Part shown: positions 25,745 to 37,869 of the stretch, piece by piece
Numbering within the stretch: the first letter of the stretch is position 1
How the letters are laid out: each line of letters opens with the position of its first letter
NCBI RefSeq assembly: GCF_013373865.1
Contig: NC_050468.1
Location: forward strand, 15,612,355 to 15,676,354
Length of the DNA: 64,000 nt
From: Monomorium pharaonis
Taxonomy: Eukaryota > Arthropoda > Insecta > Hymenoptera > Formicidae
Direction of reading: 5' to 3'
Translations under genes and position numbers: made by a program
The notes under the pieces: model-generated
What the model was told of the DNA's origin: nothing
What the model saw: only the letters and a program-made list of their open reading frames with translations
Databases searched by the model: none

Positions 25745-26199
25745 CAAATCTGGCTGCTAAGCGGACCCTACTAATAAACGCCATAGTGGTCCGGAAAAAA
25801 ATAATTAGCTCGAATAAATTAAATTTACTTTAATGTACCTCATTGTTTCTTTCCTTAATACTTTCTAATATCAGATTTTTTATTAACAATTAAAATGTGT
25901 TATTAAATAATAAAATCTGAACAGCAAAACGATGTGAAAATATTAATTACTTTATATAGATACATTGAATAATCTTTAATGTATAAATTATAATGTAATA
26001 TAATAATAACTAATATATTAATAATGACTTTAATATATTCACTTGTAGTATAATGGAAAAGTTTGTCGATTAGTTTGCTAATCAGTTGGTCAACAATTTC
26101 GACATAAATCTTACTAAAAAAACTTTTTAGGATGTACGTTTGTCAGAAACATGGAAAAATGAAACACACAAATGTTTTCGTACGTACGTGTTTCACTTT

Positions 26200-27066
26200 A
26201 TTTATTAAATTAATGTTGACACTGGTTATTGTGTATGTTGTACAGTGAGAGTCGTGTATATATGGGCAATAGTTACCTATCTATATAGTAATAGAGTAGA
26301 ATTAAAATTATTCATTTAAATACAATTGCGACACGCGCGTATAGTAGAATGGCATAAAGTGCCATTAATATTTTCTTATCCGTTTTTCTCTGCCCTCACG
26401 TTCGATTGTATTCATATAATTAGGACGAGAAGATTGTCAAATTTTATTTGTTAAATGATATATTGCTTCTTAATTTTGACGTTTTTGATACTTTGAATAA
26501 ATAACGTAAAGTGAGCGTTAATTTTTTTTTACTTTAATGTTTTCGTTGCGATGTATTAATCGCATTTCGTTGGCCAAGCAATTTCGAATTTACAACGGGT
26601 CGTTACGTGACAGTAAATACCGTGCTTGCAACGATATTTATATGTCTATAGGTGCGTATTCTGGTTGCTCCAATTTAAACCCCTCAAAAATAACATGTCG
26701 TGCGGCCCGTTGAAAATTCTCTCTTTCTCTCTCTCTCTTTCTCTCTCTTTCTTGGCCTCTTTAGGAAGATGGTTGTCGTCGCGTCTTCTTTTCTTTTTTT
26801 TTCTTGTAAGATGTTCAATGTGCCTGGCAAAATAAGCATCACATTGAATTAATTTTTACTTAAATATGATTCAATAGTATAACTTATTTGTTAATTATAA
26901 AATGTTATTATTTTACGTAATTATAAAAATTTTTAATTATATGAGTAGTAGTTATTAAAAGAATTCAATTATTTTACGTATTATATGTTTGTATTGAACA
27001 TACGTTTATAAAGGACGACGACATGACGTTCGAAGTGGCAAAGGATAAGGTGACGCGGTGATTATT
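26200..27066 (-). other. Prm: paramyosin 3' UTR and flank (approximate)
   Basis: No coding frame. Poly(A) signals on the - strand (AATAAA, read as tttatt on +) occur near 26442-26447 and as a doubled AATAAATAAA near 26196-26206. Which one is used is unknown. Confidence 0.4.
26719..26752. repeat. (CT)n-rich tract
   Basis: TC/TTTC-rich run on the + strand, hence purine-rich in the likely distal 3' flank of paramyosin. Confidence 0.7.
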
Positions 27067-27459
27067 TTACAAATCCTGCCTCGTCTCCTGGACGAGGTAC
27101 ACCTGGGAACCGGGTACGGTTGAAGTGGTGACAAAGCTGCGGTGTTTGGCACGTATCAGGCTCAAGTTGCTTTCCGCCGTGTCGGCGCGATCCTCCGCGG
27201 CCTCGAGTTCTCTTTGGAATCGGCGAACCCTGGTAACGCTCTGTTGGGACATGCCTTCCTGCTCCTGCAGCTGTCTCTTGTAGAGGCAGACCTTCTGGGA
27301 AGCTTTGTCAAGCGATTCCTGCAGCAGGGAAATGTTCTTCGAATCCTCTTCAACTTGAATCATTACCTCCTTAATGTTGCGCTCCTTCTTGCGCAGTATC
27401 TTTACAGTTTCAGCATGTCGGCGCTTTTCTTCATCCAACTCGAGTTCCAGATCGCGAAT
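27067..27459 (-). CDS. Prm: Prm exon 15 (tail and stop)
   Basis: 130 codons plus TAA: IRDLELELDEEKRRHAETVK through RRFQRELEAAEDRADTAESN and the non-helical tail FVTTSTVPGSQVYLVQETRQ. The tail is nearly invariant among insects. Confidence 0.95.
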   Translation of the reverse strand: MRDLELELDEEKRRHAETVKILRKKERNIKEVMIQVEEDSKNISLLQESLDKASQKVCLYKRQLQEQEGMSQQSVTRVRRFQRELEAAEDRADTAESNLSLIRAKHRSFVTTSTVPGSQVYLVQETRQDL

Positions 27460-30400
27460 CTGAGATGGCAAGAATTATAGAAACACAATTGATTAATGAT
27501 TAACACAAAAAAGACTAATTAACGCATTATTAAAAAAAAATTGTTAATAAGATTTTTACAAAATTTAATGGAACATTTTTTAATATTATTTAATTATGTA
27601 AAACTATATTTCAAGGAATTTAATTTTCAATTATACGTTTATGTTAAAAAGTATGACATTCAAAATTAGAATAGTTTTTCTTCTCACCCTAGCTTCGAGC
27701 TTGCTGATGATGCGCTTGCCTCCAACAATGGCGTTGGCCTCAACCTCTTCCAATCTGACGGACAAGTTCTTTACCTCTATCTCCAGCGATTTCTTGATAG
27801 CCTCAATCTTGACAATACGCTCCTGTTCTTCATGAAGAATCTCGACAGTATGTTTGAGTTCATTCTGTACTCTCTGATATCTCTCATCACTGACTCTCAA
27901 CTCCTTAGTGACCTCTTCGTAATCTCCAGCCAAGGTGGCCAGTTCTTGCTCGAGTTTAGCCTTTGATGAAGCTATGTTTACGTTGATCGTAGTTAATTCG
28001 TTGATGCGACTAACCGATTCCTCGTATTGCTGCTCGACAGTTCTCTTCGCGCGTAGGGCCTTTCAATATAATTTCATAGTTTATACAACCATTATGTAAC
28101 GCTTATACAATGTAATAATTGTTCGTATCTTTGTCTATCCGAAGGATACATTTTTTGGGACATACATTGCAATATCTTTCAAATTAAGAATAAATCAATT
28201 TTTCTACTTACAGATTCGTAATTGCCGCGGACTTCCTCGAGCTCGGCCGTCAATGATTGGAGACGACGTTGACTGATGCCCAGTTGATCCAGGGTCACTT
28301 GCAACTGGCGTTGTACTTCGTCGTAATGAGCTTGTAATTCCTGAAATACAATATAATTCAATATATATGACTTTATGATATATATGATATTTTAAACGTA
28401 TTGGTAAATGCGAGTATTACGGTCAAAGTGAGAGATTGTTTCTTGATGGTCTTCTGCAAATCAATGTTATTCTTGTTAGCGACATCCAAGGTCAATTCAA
28501 GTTCAGTGATTTGGATCTGCATCTTCTTCTTTATACGTTGAACCTCAGTCTTCAACCTCGTCTCAGCTTCCACCACACGGGCGTTCAGCTGCTCGATTTC
28601 AATGCTGGTTTGTTTGCTATTAATTTCATTTAATGTTAATATTTTCAATTCAGTTTTCTAACTCTTTGTATTTTGGTAAATATTATTTAAGTAATTTGAT
28701 AATTAAAATTTCAATTGCGTTATTATTTTTAAAAATTTTCTGAACAATTATATTTTTTATTAATTATTATATCTAAACAATTTAAAAACATTATTTATAT
28801 TTAATGTTTTTTTTACTTGTCATTACCTTGTGTTCTATTGATTTACTTTATCCATCCTGGGATATAATTTTTCGTTGTTTTTATACAATTAATTAAGAAT
28901 TCAAAACGCGTGAGGAATCAAAAAGTATCTTTTCCTGTTTTGATTTAATCTTTGTTTTTGAAAATCGATATTGATATTGGAAATGTAATTTCATGGGATT
29001 ATAAGGGGGTAAAATAAAAAGTTATAAGCTTACTCTAGACTTAAAGTCAAATGTCACCATTAGAGTTATTTATTTTTATTACACGCATTTTAAGAAATTA
29101 AATTCTTTCTTCAAATTAAAATAGTGTAAATACCTTTTTCTACTGAGAACTCGGTCATAACACAACTCTTACCTATCTACTACACTTAACATTATAATAT
29201 TCGCATCCTCGACACCCATACAAAAGTTCTCGCCTCGCCCGATCTTGATACCTCTTATCTAGAAAATAATTGCTGGACTTCTGCTCGAATCCGCGCAGCT
29301 CCCTGCTGAGCGTATCAAGCGGCTGCGTCAGTTTATCCTCGTCGATCAGAGCCTTGGCTCTTTCGTTCAACAATCTACCATGCGCCGTGTCGTCCCAGAG
29401 AGAATGCACGGTTTCCCTTTGAAATTTCCTGATGTCAGCCAACTCCTGGCTCTTGGACAGATTCTTTAGCGCTTCGGTTCTCAGATGAAATTCTATGGCT
29501 TTTGCAGATTTTCCACGCATACTTTTAGCATGCTTCAGTGCGTCATTCACCTCGGTCATCATCTGAACATCTTTCAATGCCTGCAGCTTAATATCACTCA
29601 TCGCCTCTTGCTGGATCTCCTTGACCTCGCTACGGGCACGAGCGCTGGTGAACATCAACGGCATGGGTAATCTTTTCAGGTCCTTTCCGGTGCGTGGAAA
29701 GATTTCCTTGGTCACGCGACTGGCCTGCACGGTCTTGGCCAGGCTGAAGTCCGAGCGATTTGCTATCTTCGGACACGTCAGGCAGACAGATGGTCAGCGT
29801 CAATTTTATGTCGCACGTTGGCTTCTCGTGTTTTTCAACGCGAACGTCTAACGGGGGCCACCGTTTTCCGTCGTGCACGCGCACTTGCGCGACGTGGTCA
29901 CCTAAACTTAGCTGCAGCGGTCCAGAATGCGAAAGTAATCGGCGCCACTCACGACCGACCCTCTCGAAAGATTCAAGAACGACTGCCAGTGCACTGAACA
30001 ACTAGTGTCCCTTTCGTCCGGTGACACAAAATTGATTTTTGAACTGTACAATTTGGCAAACTGTTCTGACTTAATAAGAACTGCAAGGAATGGTCCAAAT
30101 AATAGAGTGCCAAGAAACCGTATTCAGACAGAGCTTTCGTGATACTTTTATTAGTCCGGTTAATTTTTGTGAGCTTAAAAATATTTCCATAGCAAATTGT
30201 TTAAAAACGTTAAATCTGTTTTCTATTAAATACTAATATAAAAAATATTTTAGATATATTGCTTCTATAAGATTTAAATTTTGTATTTGGATTACAAGAA
30301 GTGTTAAAAGTTATAACAATCGTTAGACGAGAAACTGTAATTATTTTTTTGAAAAGTTAGTTTATCTTTTTCATATATTATTATATTATATATAAAACAA

Positions 30401-33400
30401 ATGGACTTTTATATTTTATATCATTTTAACAATTGTTAACATACTTATTATTTATATACTAATTATTTATTTAATAATAATGTTAAAATTAATGAAATAG
30501 ATATTAAGCAATAATAGATATAATTATGTTTAATATGATTATATCTATTATTGCTTAATATCTATTAATATGAAATATTAATATGAATAATGTACAATGT
30601 TACGATAAATAAATTACAATTTATTAAAAAAAAATTAGAATTTATTAAATATAAAGTGTTATATTTTTTCTATGTTTTATTCATATTTATTTTCTCACAA
30701 ATTAATTTTATATTATTTTTGATATGCCATTTTTTATAAAACTAGAATCCATAGAAAAAATATGAAGCAAGAAAATTGATCAATAAATTAGTTAATTTTT
30801 TGTTACGTACAAGAAATTAAGTAAAACGAATTTTGATGATGCATTGTATTGCGTATTAACGTATTTCTATCTAAAAACAAGAAAAAATAAGTTGCGAAAC
30901 GAGAAAATGCAACGACGTCAATAATGACACGAATTACGCACGGCATCCGTGGCAAACACGTCTTTGATCGTTGCCACATAAAACGAAGCAACCTCTTCCG
31001 TGGCACCAAATTTAGAAACCGAAAAGGTCAAGCAGTCGCCAAGTTGCGCGGCACTCGGAAAATGGATCGCCTCATATTTTCCCAGAAAGTCGTCCCCTTC
31101 GCGAAAACTTATCAACATTCTTTCTCTGTTATTGTACCTTGAAACGAGATAGATGATCTCTAGCCTCATCCTCAGCATCGATTGCATGTTTTATAAGATC
31201 GTCTCTTGTATATGGCTGCACCTCTTTGTTCTCCCATAAGATTCTACCGTCAGACCAAGGCAATTCAGGTAATTCTGTTCTTTTAAATTCTGGTAAAGGT
31301 GATTTTGAAGTAAGTCGTTTGTTATCCATGTAATCAATCATTGGTTGATAGTAATTTATTCCATATCCATAATTTTTTGAGTAGATGTACGTTGGATAAT
31401 GTCGCCATTTTGATTCTAATGGCATATGAATTGGTGGCATGTAACCCGCCATTTTTTATAAAAAATGTTGAATGTCCACACAAATGTTTATTTTATTTTT
31501 TAATTTAAGTATAAATTTTGCAGAGAAAAGTGTTACAATTAATATAAAGACTTTGAATTTTTTAAATTGTTGTCTCTGATAAATTTTGTTTCTAAAAAGT
31601 TTAATTGTACTTTTATTGTGAGGCTTATGGTTTTCGATTTAATATGTTGCGCGATAGATTTTTTAATGGATTTGTGAGTTCTATGATCAGATCTGCAACT
31701 GATGGTGACACTTGCGCCAAGATCGTCGACAAAAATTAGACCGACGGTTAGGTGGTATCTTTTGTAGTTTTCATTGCGATTGCCACATCGGGGACAACCA
31801 ATCAGCACATCTCAATAATAATTGGATCATGACTGATCGTTTTTATTAATAGCATCGTTGTATAAATTATCATTGCGTGTCCTTATTAATATCAATTCTT
31901 GTTTATATGCTGCATTATATTTTTTATTTTATTTCAGTACTAATATTAGTAAATAAAATGCTCATAATTAATTTCAATACTACATGTAATTTAATTACTA
32001 CAAAGTATAATTAATATTTTTATTTAAAATATATATCTACCGTGTTGTAGAACAATTTGGAGTTCATTTTTTATAATTTAATTTTCTAAAATTAAATTTT
32101 TTTTTATTAAAGAGACATTTCTTAAATCTTTAAATAAAATACCACTGTAGTTGTATGCAACTAATAATAATATTAAAATATAACTTTATTGGATATAAAT
32201 AGACATTCACTCATATTTACACAATGAGAAGTTATATATAAAAAATATTTACATATATTTAAATCGCTAAATGTGCGCTAAAATAAGCTGTTTACCCAGA
32301 TAGCATAGAGAGTTAAAAAAAAACTCAATTGTATGTCGCCAATTATGAATTTTTTTTGAGATGCAAAAATAATTATTTTTATAAAATTTGTATAAAAACA
32401 ATTCTTTTTGCACCTCAAAAAGAATTCATAATTGGTGACATACAATTGAGTTCTTTTTGAACTCTTGGTGCTATCTGGGTATTGATTCAACTAGTATTTT
32501 ATTATGTGTACTAATAATATCACTTTACAATTTACGGTAGCTGATTAAAAGTATTATTTATATCATAGTTTAAAATAACAGGATTGACTCTAACGTTTAT
32601 ATTACGCTGATACTTTCGCCAATTTATATTATTTATTTTATATTTTATTTAAACAATTAAAATATTAATTGTAAGAATACTTGAACAAGTTTAATGCATA
32701 TAATTATATATGCATATATATATATATAACGCTGAGCCGCTCGAGCTATAGCATGGTCCACTGTGTCAAGCATTAGCTGTCGGCTTGAGCGGCTCAGCGC
32801 TTCCCTCGGTGAGCTCTCATTTGTATAATTTGAAAAATTAATATCTCGGCTATTATTGGAGATATCAAAAAATTATACTAGACTTTTAGTTCATCTTGAT
32901 TCCGTCTATCTTTCCATAAAGTATTGCATACCTTATGCAAGACATCTTGTATATAAAAACTAGAATAAACTTTTCTAAGAAAAAGGGACGTAACATTTTT
33001 ACATATTAGTGTAATTGTATTGGTATAATGTTTATAAAAGTAATTCTTTTTTTTTAATCCCAGGTTGGACTAATGTAAATCAAATTTTAATACTCTAATA
33101 ATATATAACATGTTCTTTCTTTAAAAAATATATATTATAGTATAGTTTTAATTAAAAAATATTCTGTAATATAGCATTTAAAAATAATAGAAAAATTTAA
33201 TGCAAAGAAAATAAAATTATGTAATTATAATTATAATAAAAAACATATTGTTTCAAAAATTCTGTTAAATTAATTAATTAATATTAATTAAGCCATTAAA
33301 AATATATGTAGCAAATAAAAATAAAAATAATTATTTTTGAGAACTTACCGAATAGCTTCAATCTCTTCATCTTTTTCAGCAATGCGACGTTCGAACTCGT

Positions 33401-36326
33401 GACGTAGTTGGCTCAATTCAGCTGACAATCTTTGAGCACGTTGCTCTTCAATTTTGCGGCCCTTATATCAAATTTTTCTTTATTTAATATTTGCCTGTAT
33501 TTAGTATTATTTATATTATATTTAAGTTATTTAATTTTTTTTAGAACAAATATTTATAAGCAAAAATTATTAAAAAAATTTTTGGGAAAAATTTAATTTT
33601 TAAAATTTAATTTAGATTCATTGACAAAATTTAAATTTATTATATTTGTTTATATAATGTTTTTAAGAAATACTAATAAAAGAATTTGTTTTTTTTATTG
33701 TAACAACAATTCTAATCTATCTAAGATCTAAGAATCTAAGAACATGAAATTAAATTCTTTTAAAATCTTTTTAAGATAATCTTCTTAAGACAATCTATAA
33801 TTACTTTATAAATTTAAGTTTATCTTAAAAATTATGATTGTTAATATTATTGCTTATCTTTTGTTTGAAATGATATATATCTACGTTACATAAGCAGGAA
33901 TGATTACTCACTGCTTCAGCTTCCTTATAGGCGGCAGCCAATTCTTCACGTTCGTTCTCCAATCGACGAAGTTCTAACTCCAGTTCATGGAGTCTGCGAT
34001 TCATGTCAGCCAATTGATTCTTTGCGTCGCTAAGATCGTCTATAAACGTTATTAAAATTATTAAAATCATTAAAATTATTAAAGTTTATAATTTTTAAAT
34101 ATTTAAATTTTTTTTACTCAATGAAAAAGCTATCTGTTCTATTTAACGGCTAGTAAATCATGATTAAAGAATCATTTATTATAATAAATGATTCTTTAAT
34201 ATATATATATAAAGAAAGATATGAATTTTGTTAAAAATATATTTAAATGTTAAGTAACTTGCAAAACATAATAATTAATTCTACAAAAAATTTTGCAGCT
34301 TATAATTGTTTTGTATTTGTAGATTACGCATTACATAAAACATGAAATTACCTCCAAGTTTCTTGTTTTCACGGACCAATTGATCTTTCATTTCGCGGGT
34401 CTTATCGAGTTCGGCATTTACGCGTTGTAGTTCTTGTTGCTTGTTACGGAGATCACGCTGGCTTTGCTCATACATGGCAAGAGTTTCGTCCAAGCGTGTC
34501 TTCAATTCTATATTGATCTTTTCAAGATGTTCAACACGCTTTTGAAGTTCACGAGCAGTTCCATTGGCCTTAAAAAAGGGAATTATAAAAATATGATAAA
34601 CATTTCTTTCTTTAAGAATGTGAAATATTTGTTTTTTAGGAAAAAATATGCCGATGCAAAGTTGGGACGCTGTGAAAGCTTACCTTTTCTAGATCAATAA
34701 TCAAAACCTCTACTTCAGATTGTAAGCGCGATTTCTGCTTTTCAAGATTGTTAATCTTCACAAGCAAGGTCTCAATTTGTTCTTCCTGTTCTTGAATGCG
34801 AGCAGAATATTTGCGACGAAGTTCTTCTACCTACGTAAAATTATATTAAATAATTATTAATAATTTGTTATTTTAAATTTTAATATAGATAAGAAATTAA
34901 ATAATTAATGGAAGCTGTTATTAATAATATTAAATTTATAATTATATTTTTGTTTGATAAATATGTTTATTATACCTCTTCGATACGAGCATTAGCCTCG
35001 GTCTCGTATTTTGACCTCCACACCTGAACTTCTCCATTAGCTTTGACTAATTGTCGTTCAATATCTAAACGCGCTTCAGATTCTTCTTCCAATTGGACGC
35101 GAACGGATTCCAATTCCACCTCAACCTATTAATTCATATTGATAGTTATTTAATGTTATTTATTTCTTCTAAAAATTTTCCCTTACTTCACAAAATTGTG
35201 TTTTGAACTTACTTCATTATTTGCAATATTTAAAACAAAAAAACATTATTTAATGCTCAGTATTTAATGCAAGTTATTTATTTTGAATAGAGAAAACTAT
35301 TGAAGTCAATATTATACCTGGTGTAAAGAAGCTTCAATCAATGAACGACGACGTTCTTCATCTTCAAGACGACGACGGGCATCCTCGAGTTGACCCGCGA
35401 TTTGCGTTTTCAGATAAGTAACATTTTCGATGTTTACCTAGTATTATATATATTTGAGATAAAATAGATAATTTATGTAAAAAAAACTTATAAACTTATA
35501 AAACTATTAAAACTTATAAAAATTACTTAACTGTTTTAACAAATTAATAAAAAAATTTAGAATGTGTAATTTTAGTAGTAAATTAAAAAATATATTTATT
35601 TATAATTCTTAGCTATAACATGTTTATCGTTTTACCTTAAGATCTTGCACTTCTTTGACTAATTCAATATTCTCTTGAGACAGCCGAGTTTTATGACTGG
35701 TAATATCAACAATTGTACGATTTAATTCCTCGATTTTAACATTCAATTCAGATATATGTATTTCAAGTTTCTCAACTGTTTTTATTGACATCAACTTTTC
35801 TTTAGTAACATTGTCAAGTTGAGCGAGGAGTTCATACACTTCCTGCTGGAATTTAGATTTTTCTTTGTCAGCCCTGAAATTATAAAATAGTTTTGCTAAG
35901 AAAAATTTGATTTCTAAAATTTAATTATTTAAACAATAATATTTGTACAAAGTATTTATAAATAATATTTAAAAGAAGCAACTGAAATTGCTTCTTTTAG
36001 ATTAAAAATAAGTTTAGGGAGACGCTATTAGTGCTATCAGAATCTATCTCTAAAAAGCTATTTTTATTATTAATAAATTAAAAATAGAATAAGGATAGAT
36101 TAAGGCTGACAGCACTAATAACGTCTTTATGAACGCACCCAGTACGATTCTTAATCAATATATTAAATTCTGACTATATATTATTATATAAAAAATTGTT
36201 TGAGATTAACCGCTCACTTTACTTGAAAACTCATATTTTGAAAATTAATATGGAAGTTGAAAGGTTAATAAAATTGATAAAAATAATGTAAATAATTGCA
36301 CACGCGCGCGCATACACACACATACA

Positions 36327-36358
<32 letters not shown>

Positions 36359-37837
36359 TAACAAGAGAAAAAAAAAGAATGAGAATAACTTTACTCATAA
36401 AATAATAAATAAATATATACTTAAGATTTTTTAAATAATATTTTTATTAAGACTCTAAACAAATTTCAAAATATTTTTAGTATTTCTAATAGTTTTTAAA
36501 AATATAATTTAAAAATTCGGAAAAAACATGTTAAAAATAATTAGGCATTAAAAATAATTTTTTTAAATAAATATTTTAAATAATGATGTTCAAATAAAGT
36601 ATAATGTAATACTTTGTCATTTGCGTGTGAGTGCATTCTCTCCTTGAAGAATGCATATATTACAAAAAACATTGCGAGGAATTCCGTTTTTCTGGAGGCA
36701 ATATGAAAAAATTTGAGTAATATTGGATCTACCACTTCCACATGCGATAGAGGGTGTAAGATGTCAGTTAGTTGATTCCGAAGATAGTGGGGGTTCTCTG
36801 GCCGGTCGTGTGTACTAATATGGCGCGCCAACGTTGGGGTTGTGGATTACCGCGCGACTCGCACAGTTAAAAATAGTCATATGCCGTGCGAGTAAGACAG
36901 AGAGAAAACGAGAATCGCATGAGAGAAATAGAAAAAGACTCAGTGATTGAGAAAGAAAGAGAAGACTAATGTAATTGGAAAGAGACTTGTCTCATACACT
37001 TTATAATTTTATCTTATAAACCAATGTAAAAAAACTTTTTTGTATAGTATCATATTTGAGATTTGGAAAACATTATTTTCTAGAAGAAGTAAGATTGGTG
37101 GGAAATGATAATTGCAATGAACAAATAATAATGGATACAAACAAAATTATTCGAAAGTATGCGACAATGTTATTGAGAGATTAAAGATAAATTAATGATG
37201 TAGATTGTGGACTTGAAGATTAACTTTGCTATTTTTACAGTATTCAAAAGTTTTGTTGATGTCATAGTTATCACATTTATAATTGGCTGTGAAGTTATGA
37301 AGAAAATGTAACTGGAATATATTTGATGCTACTTGCGTCGTTGCTAAATTACCGAAACAAAACAACAGCTGCATTGATTAAATATTATTTTTAGCAATTA
37401 TGTATCAGCTGTCATAAATTAAATTCTAGAAAATTATATCCTTTCAATAAATTTTTTACATAATGATGTAAGTATAGTAAGTTATTAATAAAACTATTAT
37501 TATGACAATTTATTATTTTTATATAATGAAGCTTTTAAAATGTTATATATTTTATTATATAATTTGATAAAAAGTTACTCCATTATTTGCATGCTTCAAA
37601 ATTTTGATATTATATCTACATGTGTCATTTTTATAAGAATGTATTAAATAATTTTATCTAAGTTTTCTTTAATTGTTTTTAAAATATTGATAGTCATTAA
37701 TTATAAAACGTACGCAAGTTTCAAATTATTCCGTACGGTTTGTTTTGTATCTAACTAAAATTTGTATTTGAGAGTATTTTGTAAAATATGTTTAATTTTG
37801 TTTTAGAATATTATTTAAAGTGTGTGTGTGTATGTTG

Positions 37838-37869
<32 letters not shown>

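Larger units (their letters stand above)
17187..26200. other. intergenic region between convergent genes
   Basis: About 9 kb of AT-rich DNA between the 3' ends of babo and paramyosin. Open frames at 17.3-18.3 kb, 19.7 kb, 20.8 kb and 22.5 kb lack ATG starts, domains or splice context. The stretch holds the (AC)n repeat at 22882, an inverted repeat at 25631-25744 and a CRE-like site cluster at 20151. I see no gene I can defend. Confidence 0.5.

Noticed and set aside
27142..30005. Plus-strand open frames of 60-112 codons
   Set aside because: Antisense shadows of paramyosin exons 12-15 and of the nested - strand segments.
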